Shown here in pieces: positions 56,427 to 64,000 of a DNA stretch of 64,000 nucleotides. Each line of letters opens with the position of its first letter. Position 1 is the stretch's first letter. The stretch is from CAVPGP01 sp963704025 (lineage in GTDB: Bacteria; Actinomycetota; Thermoleophilia; Gaiellales; Gaiellaceae), in NCBI GenBank assembly GCA_963704025.1, contig CAVPGP010000002.1, positions 310,001 to 374,000 of the forward strand, read 5' to 3'. The position numbers and the translations under genes were made by a program. The notes under the pieces are model-generated. The model did not search any database, was not told the DNA's origin, and was given only the letters and a program-made list of their open reading frames with translations.

Positions 56427-57431
56427 TCAGCCCGTCTGGGTGCACGGCGGCTCGACGCCCGCAGGGCCCTCGACGTGCAGCGCGGTCGGACGCCAGGAGT
56501 ACTGCTCCGGGAGCAGGCCGAACGTCGCCAGCGCGAGGGGGAGCCGCGAGTCGGCATGCATCTCCCGGGTGTGGATCCAGCGTCCGCTGAACGCGTGCAC
56601 GTCGGCCGCGGGATTGGCGCGCAGGATCGCCCTGTACAGGCGGCGGGACTGCGCCGCCTGGTCGACGACGACGCGGTCCGAGTTGCTCCACCAGAGCTCG
56701 AGCGGCACGCAGGATGTGGCAAGCCGCCTGGCGTAGGTGATGGGGCTCCGGAGCCGGAACGCGTACGGGGCCGCGCGCGGCGAGCCGCCGACCTCCTCGC
56801 GGACGTAGCGCTGCAGCACCTTGCCGACCTCCCCGTCCCACGCTCTGCGGCACGCGGCGCTGCACCGGAGCCGCGACAGGGCGTGATACTGGCGCGAGAA
56901 GTCGACCACCGAGTCGAACGCGGCCGCGCCTGCCAGCAGCTCCGGATGACGCGCCGCGAGCAGGAGCGTCTCCTGGCCGCCCATGCTCCCACCGAAGGCG
57001 TAGACCTGTGACATGTCGACCTTCAGCCAGGGGAGCGCGCGACGGACGATCATCGGCATGCGCGCCAGGTCCTCGACCTGGCCCAGCGCGCCCCAGGAGT
57101 ACCCCTGCAGCTTCCGCCCCTGGCCGTCCGGGCTGACCACGATGAACGAGCCGACGGCGGGGAGGTTGCCCCAGAGCCTGGCGTTGGCGCGTCCGCCGAC
57201 ACCGCGGCCGTGCGGCGAGATCACCAGCGGCAGCGCCGCGTCGCGGCCCGACACGTACCGCGAGGGGAGCACGACGAACGCGGCTCGGCGGGCGCCGTTG
57301 TGCGCGCGATAGTGGATCTTGACGACGCGTACCGAGTTCGGCGAGCTTCCGGCCTGCGGGGAGCCCGGGAGAAGCAGGAGCGCCGCCAGCCCGAAGAGCA
57401 CGGCTGCCGTCCCGCGTCTAGTGCTTCGCAT
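56427..57431 (-). CDS. Secreted alpha/beta-hydrolase (PHB depolymerase/esterase-like)
   Basis: ATG at 57431 opens a Sec signal peptide (RRGTAAVLFGLAALLLLPGS). Then VKIHYRAHNGARRAAFVVLP, LPLVISPHGRGVGGRANARL (oxyanion region), FIVVSPDGQGRKLQGYSWGA, the nucleophile elbow VYAFGGSMGGQETLLLAARH, an acidic region LWWSNSDRVVVDQ and the histidine in FSGRWIHTREMHAD. This is a serine esterase of the poly(3-hydroxybutyrate)-depolymerase or feruloyl-esterase type. It overlaps the next upstream gene by 14 nt and presumably acts with it on an extracellular polymer. Confidence 0.82.
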   Translation of the reverse strand: MRSTRRGTAAVLFGLAALLLLPGSPQAGSSPNSVRVVKIHYRAHNGARRAAFVVLPSRYVSGRDAALPLVISPHGRGVGGRANARLWGNLPAVGSFIVVSPDGQGRKLQGYSWGALGQVEDLARMPMIVRRALPWLKVDMSQVYAFGGSMGGQETLLLAARHPELLAGAAAFDSVVDFSRQYHALSRLRCSAACRRAWDGEVGKVLQRYVREEVGGSPRAAPYAFRLRSPITYARRLATSCVPLELWWSNSDRVVVDQAAQSRRLYRAILRANPAADVHAFSGRWIHTREMHADSRLPLALATFGLLPEQYSWRPTALHVEGPAGVEPPCTQTG

Positions 57432-59628
57432 ACCGCGCCGCAAACGTGATGGTGCCCGTCCTCCCCGACAGGTCGATCGTGGCCGTGCGCGCATTGAATC
57501 GGGTCCACGGCCGCCCTTCCACCTCGACCGCACTGAGCCGGCCGCCGGCCGGCAGGCGCAGGCGGAGCCGCAGGGAGGCGGGGGCCTGCCGTGACGGCGC
57601 CGCGACGGTGCCCTGGATCTCGTCGGCCGTCGCGTTCAGCTCGTAGGAGAGCGGACCGAAGCTCGTCGGCAGCCGCTCGACCTTGATCCGCTTGCCGGGC
57701 TCGAGCCAGGCACGAGGCGTCGAGTACGCCAGCTCCAGTCCACGCGGGAGGCCGTCGGCGGCCCGGCGCTCGTGGACGAGCAGCAGACGGAGCGTCTCGA
57801 GGAACGCGGCGTTGCTCGTGCTGTTGGGCGGCAGGTACATCGAGCGGAGCAGCGCGCCCCGGAGCGGGGCGACGCTCGCAGCCTCGCCGGCGACGAACGT
57901 GCCGGGCGTCATCCCGGCGGCCAGCTGCCCGTACAGGCTCAGCACGAGCTGGTCCGCCTCGCCCTCGTCGGCGAGGAAGCGCGCCATGTTGAGCCCGTAG
58001 ACCTGGTCTGTGCCGGAGACGGGGTACGCCGGCGTCTTGTAGAGCGCGAACCCGGCCGCACGCACCATTCCGAGGAGTCGCGAGCCGTGGGTCAGCAGGT
58101 AGCGGAGCACGCCGCGCGACTCGGCGCTTCCCGGCGCGAGGAGCCCGGACGCGAGCGCGTAGGGCATCACGAGGTTCCAGTAGCTCCCGCCGCGGGACGC
58201 CGTCAGCGCGTCGTACGGGAGCTCGGCGTCCAGCAGCCGGACGGGGACGAAGAGTGAACCGTCCGGCAGCCGCCGGGACGAGGAGCGCACGGCGGCACGC
58301 AGTCCGCCGCCGAGTCGCGCGGCGAGGGTCCGGCACCGTGCCGCAAGCTCCGGTTTGCCCGCGTCCGCCCACGCCGCGCCGAGCTCCCGCAGGCCCTGCC
58401 ACACCACGGCCTGGGAGTGGAGGCCGTAGACGGACTGGTGCACGTCCGACGAGTACTGCTCGCGGCCCAGGAGTCCCGTCGGGCTCCGCTCGATCTGCCG
58501 GCCAAGCGCGTTCACGTAGCCGCGCAGCGTCGGGGTCGCCTGATCGAGGAAGGCGCGATCGCGGCCGAGTCGGTACAGGAGCGCGAAGCCGAGCAGCTTC
58601 TCGCCCATCCGCCAGTTCGGATACGGCGTCGGCTTGCGCGTCAGCGACGTGCGGAGGATCGAGCGCGCCACCGGGTCGAGGCCGTACGCCGCGGCCACCT
58701 CGGCGTTGTTCACCCCCTCAGGGAACGAGAACTCCTCGTAGGCGTTGCCGATGCTGTAGCGCCACGTCAGGGCGAGGTTCTGGACGAGGAGAGCCCGCTC
58801 CGCGTCCTGCACGCGCGGCTCCGGCACCTCGATCAGCGCGGCCTCGCCGAGGCGCCTCTCCCAGTAGGCCGCGAGTGCAGCGCGGGGCCCCTCGTACGCG
58901 GCGGCGTCCACGAGCCGCGCCGGGCCGTGCCCCGGCCAGGCGACCCAGGCCGTCTCGCCCGCCGCGAGCTGCGCCGACAGCGTCCGACCTCCCGTCGAGA
59001 ACCAGGCCCGCACGCGCGGGCCGGACTGGAGCGTCAGCCGGACGAAGCTCGTCAGCCCACGACCGCCGTCGAGCCGCGCGCTGAACGACTCCTGCGCGAA
59101 ACGGCGGCCCGCGGCGTCGCGGTAACGCGTCCGGAGGATCGGCAGCCAGCCCTCGGCAAGCGCCGGACGGCCGAGCCGCGCGAGGCACGAACCGTACGGC
59201 TCGTCGCCGACGACGACCCGCAGGCTCGGCCCGTCGGCCCGTTCGGACGAGATCGCGCTCCCGTCCGCCGCGTGGAGCGCGACCGCACCGGCGCCCTGCG
59301 CGCCGAGCGGCTGCGAGAACGGCACTGCGTACACCCCCGATCCGGTCAGCGGGCCGTGTGCCGCACGCGCGAGGACGAGCGGAGCGAGGAAGCGTGCGGC
59401 GCCCGCGGCGGTCGGGCCCTGGCGGGCGTGAAGCAGGCGCTCGCCCCAGACGTCCCGCCCGGAGCGGAGCGCACGCAGCACCTTCGCCCTGTACGCCGGC
59501 CCGGCGCGCGGGGCGCGGCACGATGCGGCGAGAGCCCGGTCGCTACCGGCGGCGCCGCCCGCACCCGCGAGGATCACGGTCAGCGCCGCGGCGCCGAGCA
59601 GGATCCTGACCGCGGCTGGGCGCGTCAC
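57418..59628 (-). CDS. Secreted large protein with alpha/alpha-toroid (six-hairpin glycosidase-like) domain
   Basis: A 736-residue protein with a signal peptide (AAVRILLGAAALTVILAGAG). An N-terminal beta-rich region follows (LPILRTRYRDAAGRRFAQES, ETAWVAWPGHGPARLVDAAA), then a long helical region. Features such as TWRYSIGNAYEEFSFPEGVN, YPNWRMGEKLLGFALLYRLG, YSSDVHQSVYGLHSQAVVWQ and GGSYWNLVMPYALASGLLAP resemble (alpha/alpha)6 glycoside hydrolases. It ends with a beta domain (LRLRLRLPAGGRLSAVEVEG). I cannot name the family or point to catalytic acids with confidence. It is coupled to the esterase gene and to the M24 peptidase gene (ATGA). Confidence 0.7.
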   Translation of the reverse strand: MTRPAAVRILLGAAALTVILAGAGGAAGSDRALAASCRAPRAGPAYRAKVLRALRSGRDVWGERLLHARQGPTAAGAARFLAPLVLARAAHGPLTGSGVYAVPFSQPLGAQGAGAVALHAADGSAISSERADGPSLRVVVGDEPYGSCLARLGRPALAEGWLPILRTRYRDAAGRRFAQESFSARLDGGRGLTSFVRLTLQSGPRVRAWFSTGGRTLSAQLAAGETAWVAWPGHGPARLVDAAAYEGPRAALAAYWERRLGEAALIEVPEPRVQDAERALLVQNLALTWRYSIGNAYEEFSFPEGVNNAEVAAAYGLDPVARSILRTSLTRKPTPYPNWRMGEKLLGFALLYRLGRDRAFLDQATPTLRGYVNALGRQIERSPTGLLGREQYSSDVHQSVYGLHSQAVVWQGLRELGAAWADAGKPELAARCRTLAARLGGGLRAAVRSSSRRLPDGSLFVPVRLLDAELPYDALTASRGGSYWNLVMPYALASGLLAPGSAESRGVLRYLLTHGSRLLGMVRAAGFALYKTPAYPVSGTDQVYGLNMARFLADEGEADQLVLSLYGQLAAGMTPGTFVAGEAASVAPLRGALLRSMYLPPNSTSNAAFLETLRLLLVHERRAADGLPRGLELAYSTPRAWLEPGKRIKVERLPTSFGPLSYELNATADEIQGTVAAPSRQAPASLRLRLRLPAGGRLSAVEVEGRPWTRFNARTATIDLSGRTGTITFAARYAKH

Positions 59629-60668
59629 GAGAGGGTGACGAGCTCCTTCGTGTGCGAGGTGTAGACGCCGACCCCTCCGTCCGTCACGACGGCCAGATCC
59701 TCGATCCGCACGCCCGCGACGCCGTCGAGGTAGATGCCCGGCTCGATCGTGACGACGTTGCCCGGAACGAGGACGTCGCTCGACTCGGGCGAGAGGCGCG
59801 GCGCTTCGTGCACCAGCAGGCCGACGCCGTGCCCGAGCCCGTGCCCGAACTCGGCACCGTAGCCGGCGGCCTCGATCGGCTCGCGCGCCAGCAGGTCCGC
59901 CTCGACCCCGGTCAGCCCGGGCTCGATCCCGGCCACGGCCCGCTGCTGGGCCTCATGGCAGACCTCGTAGATGCGCTCCAGCTCGTCCGGCAGCTCACCG
60001 GTCGAGAACGTCCGCGTGCAGTCGGAGCAGTAGCCGTCCACGACGCAGCCCCAGTCGACCACCACGAGCGTCCCCTTCTCGAGCACGGTGCCGTCCGGGC
60101 GGGCGTGCGGGTTCGCGCCGAGCACGGCAGGCCCGACCATCGTCTCGAACGAGGCTCCCTCGGCGCCGCGCAGGACCATCAGCTGCTCGAGGCGGAGCGC
60201 CAGGTCGCGGGCGGCTCGCCCCAGCCACGGCTCCTCGAGCAGCTCCCGCAACGCGTCGTCTGCGATCGCCTGCGCGCGCCGGATCGCATCGAGCTCGTCC
60301 GGCGACTTGACCGCGCGCAGCCCCTCGACCAGGCCGTACGTCGGCACGAGCTCCGCCTCGCCGGAGCCGAGCGTCTCCCAGCCCGCGTAGCTCACGTGCG
60401 AGGCTTCGAAGCCGATCGGGCCGATGAGCCGCCCGGCGATGTCGTGCAGAAGGGCGCGCTTCGTCTCGATGAACTCCACGCCCTCAACCGCCCGCGCCGC
60501 CGGTGCGTAGCGGAAGTCCGCATAGAGCGTCACGTCGTCCGGCTCGACGAGCACCGCCGCGTTCGAGCTCTCGAGGCCCGTGAGCCAGCGGACGTTCGCG
60601 GGCGTCGTCACCAGCAGGGGCTCCTCCAGCCGCTCGCGCAGCCTCGTCAGGCGTTCGCCGAGAGCCAC
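59625..60668 (-). CDS. pepQ: M24-family Xaa-Pro peptidase
   Basis: A 347-residue pita-bread metallopeptidase: creatinase-like N-terminal domain (LLVTTPANVRWLTGLESSNA), then VVVDWGCVVDGYCSDCTRTF (two metal Asp), GAEFGHGLGHGVGLLVHEAP (His ligands), VVTIEPGIYLDGVAGVRIED (Glu ligands). All five metal ligands are present. It is typical of the aminopeptidase P/prolidase gene that lies between aroQ and efp in many bacteria. GTG at 60668 is chosen, overlapping aroQ by 22 nt. Confidence 0.9.
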   Translation of the reverse strand: MALGERLTRLRERLEEPLLVTTPANVRWLTGLESSNAAVLVEPDDVTLYADFRYAPAARAVEGVEFIETKRALLHDIAGRLIGPIGFEASHVSYAGWETLGSGEAELVPTYGLVEGLRAVKSPDELDAIRRAQAIADDALRELLEEPWLGRAARDLALRLEQLMVLRGAEGASFETMVGPAVLGANPHARPDGTVLEKGTLVVVDWGCVVDGYCSDCTRTFSTGELPDELERIYEVCHEAQQRAVAGIEPGLTGVEADLLAREPIEAAGYGAEFGHGLGHGVGLLVHEAPRLSPESSDVLVPGNVVTIEPGIYLDGVAGVRIEDLAVVTDGGVGVYTSHTKELVTLS

Positions 60669-61075
60669 TCGATCGCCTCCCTGTAGCCGTCGGGCCCCTT
60701 GCCGACGATGCGGTGCGAGGCCAGGTCCGAGACGACCGAGACCCGCCGCCACGGCTCCCGCTCGTCGATGTTCGAGAGGTGAACCTCGACCCAGGGGCAG
60801 CGGACGAGCTCCAGCGCGTCGCGGATCGCGTAGCTGTAGTGCGTCCAGGCGCCCGGGTTGACGATCACCCCGCCCTGCCAGTCGATGGCGTCGTGGATCC
60901 AGTCGATGAACTCACCCTCGCTGTTCGTCTGCCGGCACCGCGCCGTGTGCTCGAGCTTGTTCGCCCAGTCGTAGATGCGCGTCTCCAGGTCGTGCAGCGA
61001 GACCCCGCCGTAGATCCCGGTGTCGCGGCGGTCGAGGACGTCCAGGTTGACGCCGTTCAGGACGAGGATCTGCAC
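60647..61075 (-). CDS. aroQ: 3-dehydroquinate dehydratase, type II
   Basis: A 142-residue dodecameric-type dehydroquinase of the shikimate pathway: MQILVLNGVNLDVLDRRDTG IYGGVSLHDLE (catalytic Tyr in YGG), CRQTNSEGEFIDWIHDA, GVIVNPGAWTHYSYAIRDAL and VEVHLSNIDEREPWRRVSV (catalytic His). Note NLDVLDRRDTGIYG rather than the common NLNLLGxREPxxYG. It lies between aroKB and pepQ. Confidence 0.95.
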   Translation of the reverse strand: MQILVLNGVNLDVLDRRDTGIYGGVSLHDLETRIYDWANKLEHTARCRQTNSEGEFIDWIHDAIDWQGGVIVNPGAWTHYSYAIRDALELVRCPWVEVHLSNIDEREPWRRVSVVSDLASHRIVGKGPDGYREAIEWLSANA

Positions 61076-61087
61076 GGAGCCGGAACG

Positions 61088-62467
61088 TTACGCGATGAGG
61101 CGGTCCAGCTCGATGCGCACGTCCTCAGCGGGAACGTCGACGAGCCTCGGCCCCTCGTCGCCGAGCAGGACGAGCCGCAGGGCGCCCTTCTTGTCGCGCA
61201 GGAGCGCCTGCCAGGCCCGCTCGCGGTCGGCGCGCACCGGACGCGGGCGCAGGATCTCGTCCACGATCGACGTGTCCCGGCCGGAGAGGCGAAGCGCGGC
61301 GAGCAGGCCGAGGGCGACCGCCGTGCCGTGCGTGACCGATCCGCCCGAGCCGGCCTCCAGCGCATGGGCGAACGTGTGCCCGAGGTTCAGGTACGCGCGC
61401 TCGCCCTGCTCGGTCGGATCCCGCAGGCAGACAGCGACCTTGTACGCAGCGCTGCGGCGCACGAGCTCCTGGTCGGGGAGCTCCCAGAGCGGCTCGCCTG
61501 CGAGCAGGCCCGTCTTCACGACCTCGCTCATCCCCTCGGCCCGCTCGCGGTCGGGCAGCGTCGCCAGCACCGCCGGGTCGATCAGCGTCCGCCGCGGCCA
61601 GTGGAAGGCGCCGACGAGGTTCTTTCCCTGCGGGATGTTGATCGCCGTCTTGCCGCCGAGACCAGCGTCCACCTGCCCGACGAGCGTCGTCGGGACCGAG
61701 ACCCACGCGACGCCGCGGAGGTAGGTCGCGGCGGCGAATCCCGCCGCGTCCGTGGTGGCGCCGCCGCCGAGCGCGACAACGGCGCCGCGACGGTCGAGGC
61801 GCAGCTCGTGCCAGAGCCGCTCGACCGCGTCGAGGGTCTTCGCCGCGTCGCCGGGCGGCAGCTCGTGGCGCGAGACGAGGTTCGCGCCGAGCGCCATCTG
61901 CGCCGTCGGGCCGTGGATCCCGGCCACGTGGGCGTCCGAGACGAGCGCCGCAGGGCCGTCGACGAGCTCGCCGAGCCGCTCGAGCGGAGCGATCGAGACG
62001 CCTCCGGCCGCCAGCACCGCGTCGTCGGCGTCGCGGGCGACCGCGTCGGCCGCCGCGCGGTACAGAGGCCTGCGCTCCTCGTAGCGGCGGCGGAACTCCT
62101 GCTCACCCTGCGCCAGCGGCCGGTCCGAGCCGGCGACGCGCGCCCAAGCCTCGTCGGCTGCAACGTCCAAGAGCACCGTCGTCGCCCGCGTGCGGAGCGC
62201 TGCGCGCGTCCGCTCGGAGAGAACGGCTCCGCCGCCCAGCGCGAGGACGGCCGGCGGCCCCGACAGCGCGTCGGCCGCAACCTCCTCCTCGAGGAGCCGG
62301 AAGGCCTCCTCTCCCGGCTCGAAGAGCTCGACGATCGTCTTGCCGGTGCGTCGCTCGAGCTCCTGGTCGAGGTCGACGAACGGCCGTCCGATCCGCTCCG
62401 CCACCTCCCGGCCCAGCGTCGTCTTCCCGGCCCCCATGAAGCCGATCAGCGCCAGGTGCCCGTTCAA
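61088..62467 (-). CDS. aroKB: Shikimate kinase/3-dehydroquinate synthase fusion
   Basis: A 459-residue bifunctional protein. Residues 1 to about 165 are shikimate kinase: HLALIGFMGAGKTTLGREVA (P-loop), RPFVDLDQELERRTGKTIVE, AVLALGGGAVLSERTRAALR and SDRPLAQG. The rest is dehydroquinate synthase: VVALGGGATTDAAGFAAATY LRGVAWVSVPTTLVGQVDAG LGGKTAINIPQGKNLVGAFH (NAD and active site), EVVKTGLLAG and YLNLGHTFAHALEAGSGGSV THGTAVALGL (zinc His). TTG at 62467 overlaps the aroC stop. Fusing two non-consecutive steps is known in a few lineages. Confidence 0.93.
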   Translation of the reverse strand: MNGHLALIGFMGAGKTTLGREVAERIGRPFVDLDQELERRTGKTIVELFEPGEEAFRLLEEEVAADALSGPPAVLALGGGAVLSERTRAALRTRATTVLLDVAADEAWARVAGSDRPLAQGEQEFRRRYEERRPLYRAAADAVARDADDAVLAAGGVSIAPLERLGELVDGPAALVSDAHVAGIHGPTAQMALGANLVSRHELPPGDAAKTLDAVERLWHELRLDRRGAVVALGGGATTDAAGFAAATYLRGVAWVSVPTTLVGQVDAGLGGKTAINIPQGKNLVGAFHWPRRTLIDPAVLATLPDRERAEGMSEVVKTGLLAGEPLWELPDQELVRRSAAYKVAVCLRDPTEQGERAYLNLGHTFAHALEAGSGGSVTHGTAVALGLLAALRLSGRDTSIVDEILRPRPVRADRERAWQALLRDKKGALRLVLLGDEGPRLVDVPAEDVRIELDRLIA

Positions 62468-63540
62468 CGGGGAAGGTTCCAGCCGATCCGCTCCCGGTAC
62501 GCATTCCACGCGCCTACGAAGTCCCCGAGCGCGTCCCCGCCGAACTTCTCCTCGGCCGCCCGCGCGAGCTCCCAGGCGACGCTCGCCTCCGCCACGACCG
62601 CCAGCGCCTCGACGGCGGCCACGTCGGAGCGCTCGACGAGGGCCTGGGCCGGCTCGCCGGTCTCGAGGTCGACCGAGGCCAGCGGCTTCATCAGCGTCGG
62701 CAGCGGCTTCATCGCGGCCCGCACCACGATCTCCTCGCCGTTCGAGACGCCGGCCTCGATCCCGCCTGCTCGGTTCGTGTCGCGCCGCCGGTCCGGGCGG
62801 ATCTCGTCGTGCGCCTCCGAGCCCTTCAGCCCGGCCAGCGCGAACCCGTCGCCGATCTCGACGCCCTTCACGGCCTGGATCCCCATCAGCGCCGCGGCGA
62901 GGCGTGCGTCGAGGCGGTCCTCCTTGACTGCGTACGTGCCGAGCCCCGGCACGACTCCGCGCGCCCGCACCTCGACGACGCCGCCCACGGTGTCCCGCTC
63001 GGCCCGCGCCTCGTCGACGCGGCGCCGGAGGTCGTCCTCGTCCACGGCGGCCCCCTCGACGGCGATTCCGATCTCGGCGAGCAGCGCCTTCGCGACCGCA
63101 CCCGCTGCCACGTGCACGGCCGTGTGCCGCGCGGAGGCCCGCTCGAGCGCGTCCCGCACGTCGGAGAGCCCGTGCTTTAGCACGCCGGCGAGATCTGCAT
63201 GCCCGGGCCTGGGCAGCGTCACGGGCTTGGTTCCCTTGCCGGCGGGCTCACCCTCGGGCGGCCACGGGCTCATCCCCCACGTCCAGTTCTTGTGGTCGCG
63301 GTTGCGCACGACGAGCGCGAGCGGCGTGCCGAGGGTCCGGCCGTGGCGCAGCCCGGCGAGCACCTCGACCTCGTCCGTCTCGATCTGTTGGCGCGGCGAG
63401 CGCCCGTAGCCCTGCTGGCGGCGGCGCAGGTCGGCGTCGATCGCCTCGCGGTCGAGCAGGAGCCCGGCGGGGAGGCCCGTGAGGATGGCGACGAGCGCGG
63501 GCCCGTGCGACTCGCCGGCCGAGGAGAGCTGCAGCGTCAC
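62464..63540 (-). CDS. aroC: Chorismate synthase
   Basis: A 358-residue FMN-dependent enzyme forming chorismate from EPSP: LQLSSAGESHGPALVAILTG (GESHG), DADLRRRQQGYGRSPRQQIE, RPGHADLAGVLKHGLSDVRD (RPGHAD), ERASARHTAVHVAAGAVAKA (ERxSAR), AHDEIRPDRRRDTNRAGGIE AGVSNGEEIVVRAAMKPLPT. All three signature motifs are present. Start is GTG at 63540, overlapping aroE as GTGA. Confidence 0.96.
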   Translation of the reverse strand: MTLQLSSAGESHGPALVAILTGLPAGLLLDREAIDADLRRRQQGYGRSPRQQIETDEVEVLAGLRHGRTLGTPLALVVRNRDHKNWTWGMSPWPPEGEPAGKGTKPVTLPRPGHADLAGVLKHGLSDVRDALERASARHTAVHVAAGAVAKALLAEIGIAVEGAAVDEDDLRRRVDEARAERDTVGGVVEVRARGVVPGLGTYAVKEDRLDARLAAALMGIQAVKGVEIGDGFALAGLKGSEAHDEIRPDRRRDTNRAGGIEAGVSNGEEIVVRAAMKPLPTLMKPLASVDLETGEPAQALVERSDVAAVEALAVVAEASVAWELARAAEEKFGGDALGDFVGAWNAYRERIGWNLPR

Positions 63541-64000
63541 GCCGGGGACCTTACGGCGGCGCGCATGACGTCGACCGGCGGGGCAACGCCCGTCCAGCGC
63601 TCGAAGCTCGCTGCGCCCTGGCGGACGAGCGCCTCCAGCCCGTCCACCACCTCACAGCCGGCCTCCCGCGCGGCGCGCACGAGCGCCGTCTCTTCGTCGC
63701 CGTAGGCGAGGTCGACCACCGTCTGCCCGGCCTGGGGCGCAACGAGCAGCTCGTCGCGGACGGGCGTCGCGTTCACGATCAGGTCGGCGCCCTCGGCGCG
63801 CGGCGGCCAGTCCCCGCTGCGGGAGAAGACCCGCGTCTCGGCGGGCAGCGCCGGGAGCAGCGCCTTCGCGGCGCCTCCGGCACCGATCAGGACCGTGGTC
63901 CGGGCCTCGATCCCGGCCAGGATCTCCCGGTCGGTGTTGAATCCCAGCACGCGCCCGTCCGCGAACACGAGCGTGTTGACGGCGTCGCCCTCGGCCTCGT
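63537..64000 (-). CDS. aroE: Shikimate dehydrogenase (5' end outside window)
   Basis: The C-terminal 154 codons are visible; the frame is open to the right edge. It reads EAEGDAVNTLVFADGRVLGF NTDREILAGIE (substrate site N-T, NTD), TTVLIGAGGAAKALLPALPA (GAGGAA nucleotide fold), FSRSGDWPPRAEGADLIVNA TPV, TVVDLAYGDEETALVRAARE AGCEVVDGLEALVRQGAASF ERWTG. NADP-dependent reduction of dehydroshikimate. The gene leads or continues the aroE-aroC-aroKB-aroQ operon. Confidence 0.93.
   Translation of the reverse strand, partial: EAEGDAVNTLVFADGRVLGFNTDREILAGIEARTTVLIGAGGAAKALLPALPAETRVFSRSGDWPPRAEGADLIVNATPVRDELLVAPQAGQTVVDLAYGDEETALVRAAREAGCEVVDGLEALVRQGAASFERWTGVAPPVDVMRAAVRSPA

Overview
The window is 64 kb of very GC-rich bacterial DNA packed with genes, many joined by ATGA, GTGA or TGATG overlaps. 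Gene order points to a deep-branching actinobacterium. The run tlyA-nadK-recN-steA-steB-pyrG matches the order known from Mycobacterium and Corynebacterium. The order aroE-aroC-aroK/B-aroQ-peptidase-efp-biotin carboxylase-Asp23-nusB is a classic bacterial one. Two-subunit glycyl-tRNA synthetase, pyruvate phosphate dikinase with its regulator, and a split transketolase do not fit classical actinomycetes. Thermoleophilia (Gaiellales or Solirubrobacterales) is my best guess; this is inference.

Layout. 1-16.6 kb is a mixed accessory region: a SLOG-domain gene with a 2-TM partner running off the left edge, a UDP-glycosyltransferase, a homocysteine methyltransferase-like gene, a frameshifted EamA transporter, ftsH, a VOC dioxygenase-like gene, a peroxiredoxin/DsbA relic, a frameshifted class V aminotransferase, a split transketolase facing an ArsR regulator, a sulfite oxidase-like enzyme, greA, comB and a rhomboid protease. 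16.7-24.4 kb holds ppdK with its regulator, an M20 amidohydrolase and glyQS. 24.4-30 kb holds an esterase, two near-identical IS982-type elements, an acetyltransferase, a degenerate LspA-like protein, recO and mutM. 30-34 kb is a nucleoside-salvage operon (deoB, two methyltransferases, pyrimidine phosphorylase). 34.7-40.4 kb carries ald, NUDIX, aldo/keto reductase, a Tat-type beta-propeller, DUF3866 and an M20 peptidase. 40.4-49.1 kb is the pyrG-to-tlyA cluster, which includes the cell-separation pair steA/steB and a GT2-MraY-like fusion. 49.1-52.6 kb holds an efflux gene with its regulator, a prenyl synthase, xseB, nusB and Asp23. 52.6-56.4 kb holds biotin carboxylase, a biotin carrier domain, a carboxyltransferase-fold protein that has lost its metal ligands, and efp. 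56.4-64 kb holds two secreted hydrolase-like genes, an M24 peptidase and the shikimate genes aroQ, aroKB, aroC and aroE (cut by the right edge).

Three things stand out. First, the carboxyltransferase-like protein beside accC keeps the full fold, but all four expected metal-ligand positions are substituted. Second, a set of paired short palindromes flanks cores of about 60-85 nt (REPIN-like). Two of these share both palindrome and core, and a third and fourth differ in palindrome. Third, single-base frame breaks interrupt otherwise well-conserved genes at least eight times. Some are probably consensus errors in the assembly, so broken essential genes here should not be taken as real losses without read-level support. 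I saw no rRNA, tRNA or CRISPR array.
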